A program made the translations under genes and the position numbers. Positions 62,834 to 64,000 of a DNA stretch of 64,000 nt are shown piece after piece; position 1 is the stretch's first letter, and each line of letters starts with the position of its first letter. The stretch comes from Moniliella sp. 'wahieum'. Its lineage: Eukaryota > Basidiomycota > Moniliellomycetes > Moniliellales > Moniliellaceae. The stretch covers positions 186,001-250,000 of the forward strand of contig RSEE01000079.1 in the NCBI GenBank assembly GCA_003971905.1, in the 5' to 3' direction. The notes under the pieces were generated by a model, which was not told the DNA's origin, did no database searches, and worked only from the letters and a program-made list of their open reading frames with translations.

Positions 62834-64000
62834 AGTGAGGGGTGGTTAAACGTTAACGACAGGTCGGGGGGCAGAACGAAGAGCCACAGGACGGTGGAGT
62901 TGGAAGTAATAGCGCAACGAGAAATGGAATGGTATCCATTGCCGCGTTATTGGTTGCGGAAGCTGGGCCACCTTGTGCATTTCCGACAGAGAATCGAGGC
63001 CCGAAGACCGAGCACACGGTAGATTATGGAAGATCCCTGCACGCTTCAACGCTACTGCCTAGTCTGGCAGGGCCCACACGTAAGCACCCTTATATATCCT
63101 CCCGTTTGTCCTTGGCGCTTGAAGCTTGAACATTAAAACACTGCCGCCCAGTATCGATCCAGTATCCCCTCGATAGTGGGTCCCACCCGATGCGTGCCAG
63201 GGTACAACAGGGTACAACTCGGGAGTACTCGGGGATCTACCCAGTGGATCGACTGCGGAGCAACCTCCAAGCTTCAGATCCAGACAAGGCGAGGGGGTCA
63301 AGTGCTCCAGTCTAGTGAGTGCTAAGCGCAAGCTGAGCCTCGCTAGTGCTGCTCAGCCTGAGCGCAGTGACTAGTGACTAGCTCAGTGACTAGTGAGCCG
63401 CTCAGACGTACTGAGCTGAGCTTCAGCGCTGAGCCGCTGAGCGCTCGCGGTGATCGACGTTGATCGATGATCGACCCTCAGGCCCTGAGGCCTGAGGCTC
63501 AGCGCGCGCGCGCCTCGGCGAGGCCCACCCAAGTCTTCAAGCACTAGAAGACCACCGGGCCTACGGCCCGGTCAGCTGGGGCTTCCCCAGCTTGGTCCTT
63601 GGTGCACCGTCGCCACCGTAGCCACCGTTCCCCCGTCGCCACCTTAGCCACCTTTCCACTGTTCCACGCTGGAGGAATTTTATCACCCATGTGCATGGCT
63701 GAGCACGCGGGGGTGGGGTGCGCATTCCGCCCGCCAAACAAATAGGTAAGCATGACGTAAAGAAAAAAGGGGGTCTGCGATATAAAAAGGGAGATGAAGT
63801 GGTGAGCACAAGTCTTCAAGCACGTCTGTGAAGCAGGGCCGGTCCACCCCCCTGGATAAGTTGGAGGTTACCCGTTTCCAGGGCAGCCAGCTGTTCATTT
63901 GTGTCCCCTCACGCGCGCGCCACGTCCCATCCTATTCATTACTGAGGTACTGCGGCCTGAGGTCAGGCCTGACTCAGGTCTGAGGGCCACAATTGCGTCG
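62834..64000. repeat. gene-free stretch with heptad arrays and a double hairpin
   Basis: The first few hundred bp are upstream of the ceramidase start and should hold its promoter. Heptad and related palindromic words (ACTAGTG, AGCGCTG, ATCGATG, AGGCCTG) fill 63330-63510. The second double-hairpin element follows at 63548-63672. AGGCCTG-type words return at 63950-63990. No credible gene is seen. Confidence 0.55.
63548..63672 (+). repeat. double-hairpin element, copy B
   Basis: The first hairpin has arms ACCGGGCC and GGCCCGGT around TAC (63554-63572). The second has arms AGCTGGGG and CCCCAGCT around CTT (63574-63592). The downstream part (CACCTTAGCCACCTTTCCAC, GTTCCACGCTGG) matches copy A at 15375-15500, with an extra stretch of GTCGCCACC-type repeats. 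The T-A pair of copy A stem 1 is G-C here on both arms. Confidence 0.7.

Overview
The window is nuclear DNA of a filamentous or dimorphic fungus, most likely a basidiomycete. Coding DNA is GC-rich, introns are short (about 58-97 nt, GT-AG with occasional apparent GC-AG), and the gene set is fungal: Tup1, a CSC1/PHM7 channel-like protein, a Tag1-type DUF3712 protein, a four-RRM Nrd1/Msa1-like protein, actin, a RING-PH-VWA Far1/Ste5-like scaffold, COA1, cyclophilin A and alkaline ceramidase. I cannot name the species. No telomere repeat, rDNA or centromere signature is visible.

Layout. 1-2315 is gene-free and holds a solo LTR (1078-1918). 2316-14498 is gene-dense: CSC1-like (-), TUP1 (+), an atypical protein kinase (-) and an unrecognised Ser/Pro-rich protein (-). 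14499-20603 is repeat-rich with a tRNA-Glu-like relic. 20604-23212 is an SF1 helicase (-). 23213-28563 is gene-poor and holds a second, truncated, inverted copy of the LTR plus large heptad-repeat islands. 28564-38720 holds the convergent DUF3712 giant (+) and Nrd1-like gene (-). Actin, the scaffold gene and COA1 follow, separated by repeat islands. 52508-56934 has two tandem paralogous multi-span membrane protein genes. Cyclophilin A (-) and an alkaline ceramidase gene (-) end the gene-bearing part. The ceramidase gene is split at its first exon-intron junction by a young 1.39-kb miniature LTR element (TRIM-like).

Two structural themes run across the gene-poor DNA. First, many islands are tandem arrays with a 7-bp period. 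Each unit is a 6-bp palindrome of the form A-(4-bp palindrome)-T plus one spacer base, for example AGTACT+G, AAGCTT+C, ACTAGT+G, ATCGAT+C, AACGTT+T, ACCGGT+T, AGGCCT+G and ATGCAT+C. At least 13 of the 16 possible 4-bp cores occur, and different cores are often joined in one island with the register kept. Second, a double-hairpin element occurs twice (15375 and 63548), and the copies differ by a compensatory base-pair change.

Gene models: many genes need frame changes at short homopolymers, including actin, which should be perfectly conserved. Others (cyclophilin A, ceramidase) are clean. The simplest reading is a long-read assembly with residual indels, with possible real decay in a few genes. 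Gene ends given here are the outer limits of recognisable coding sequence.
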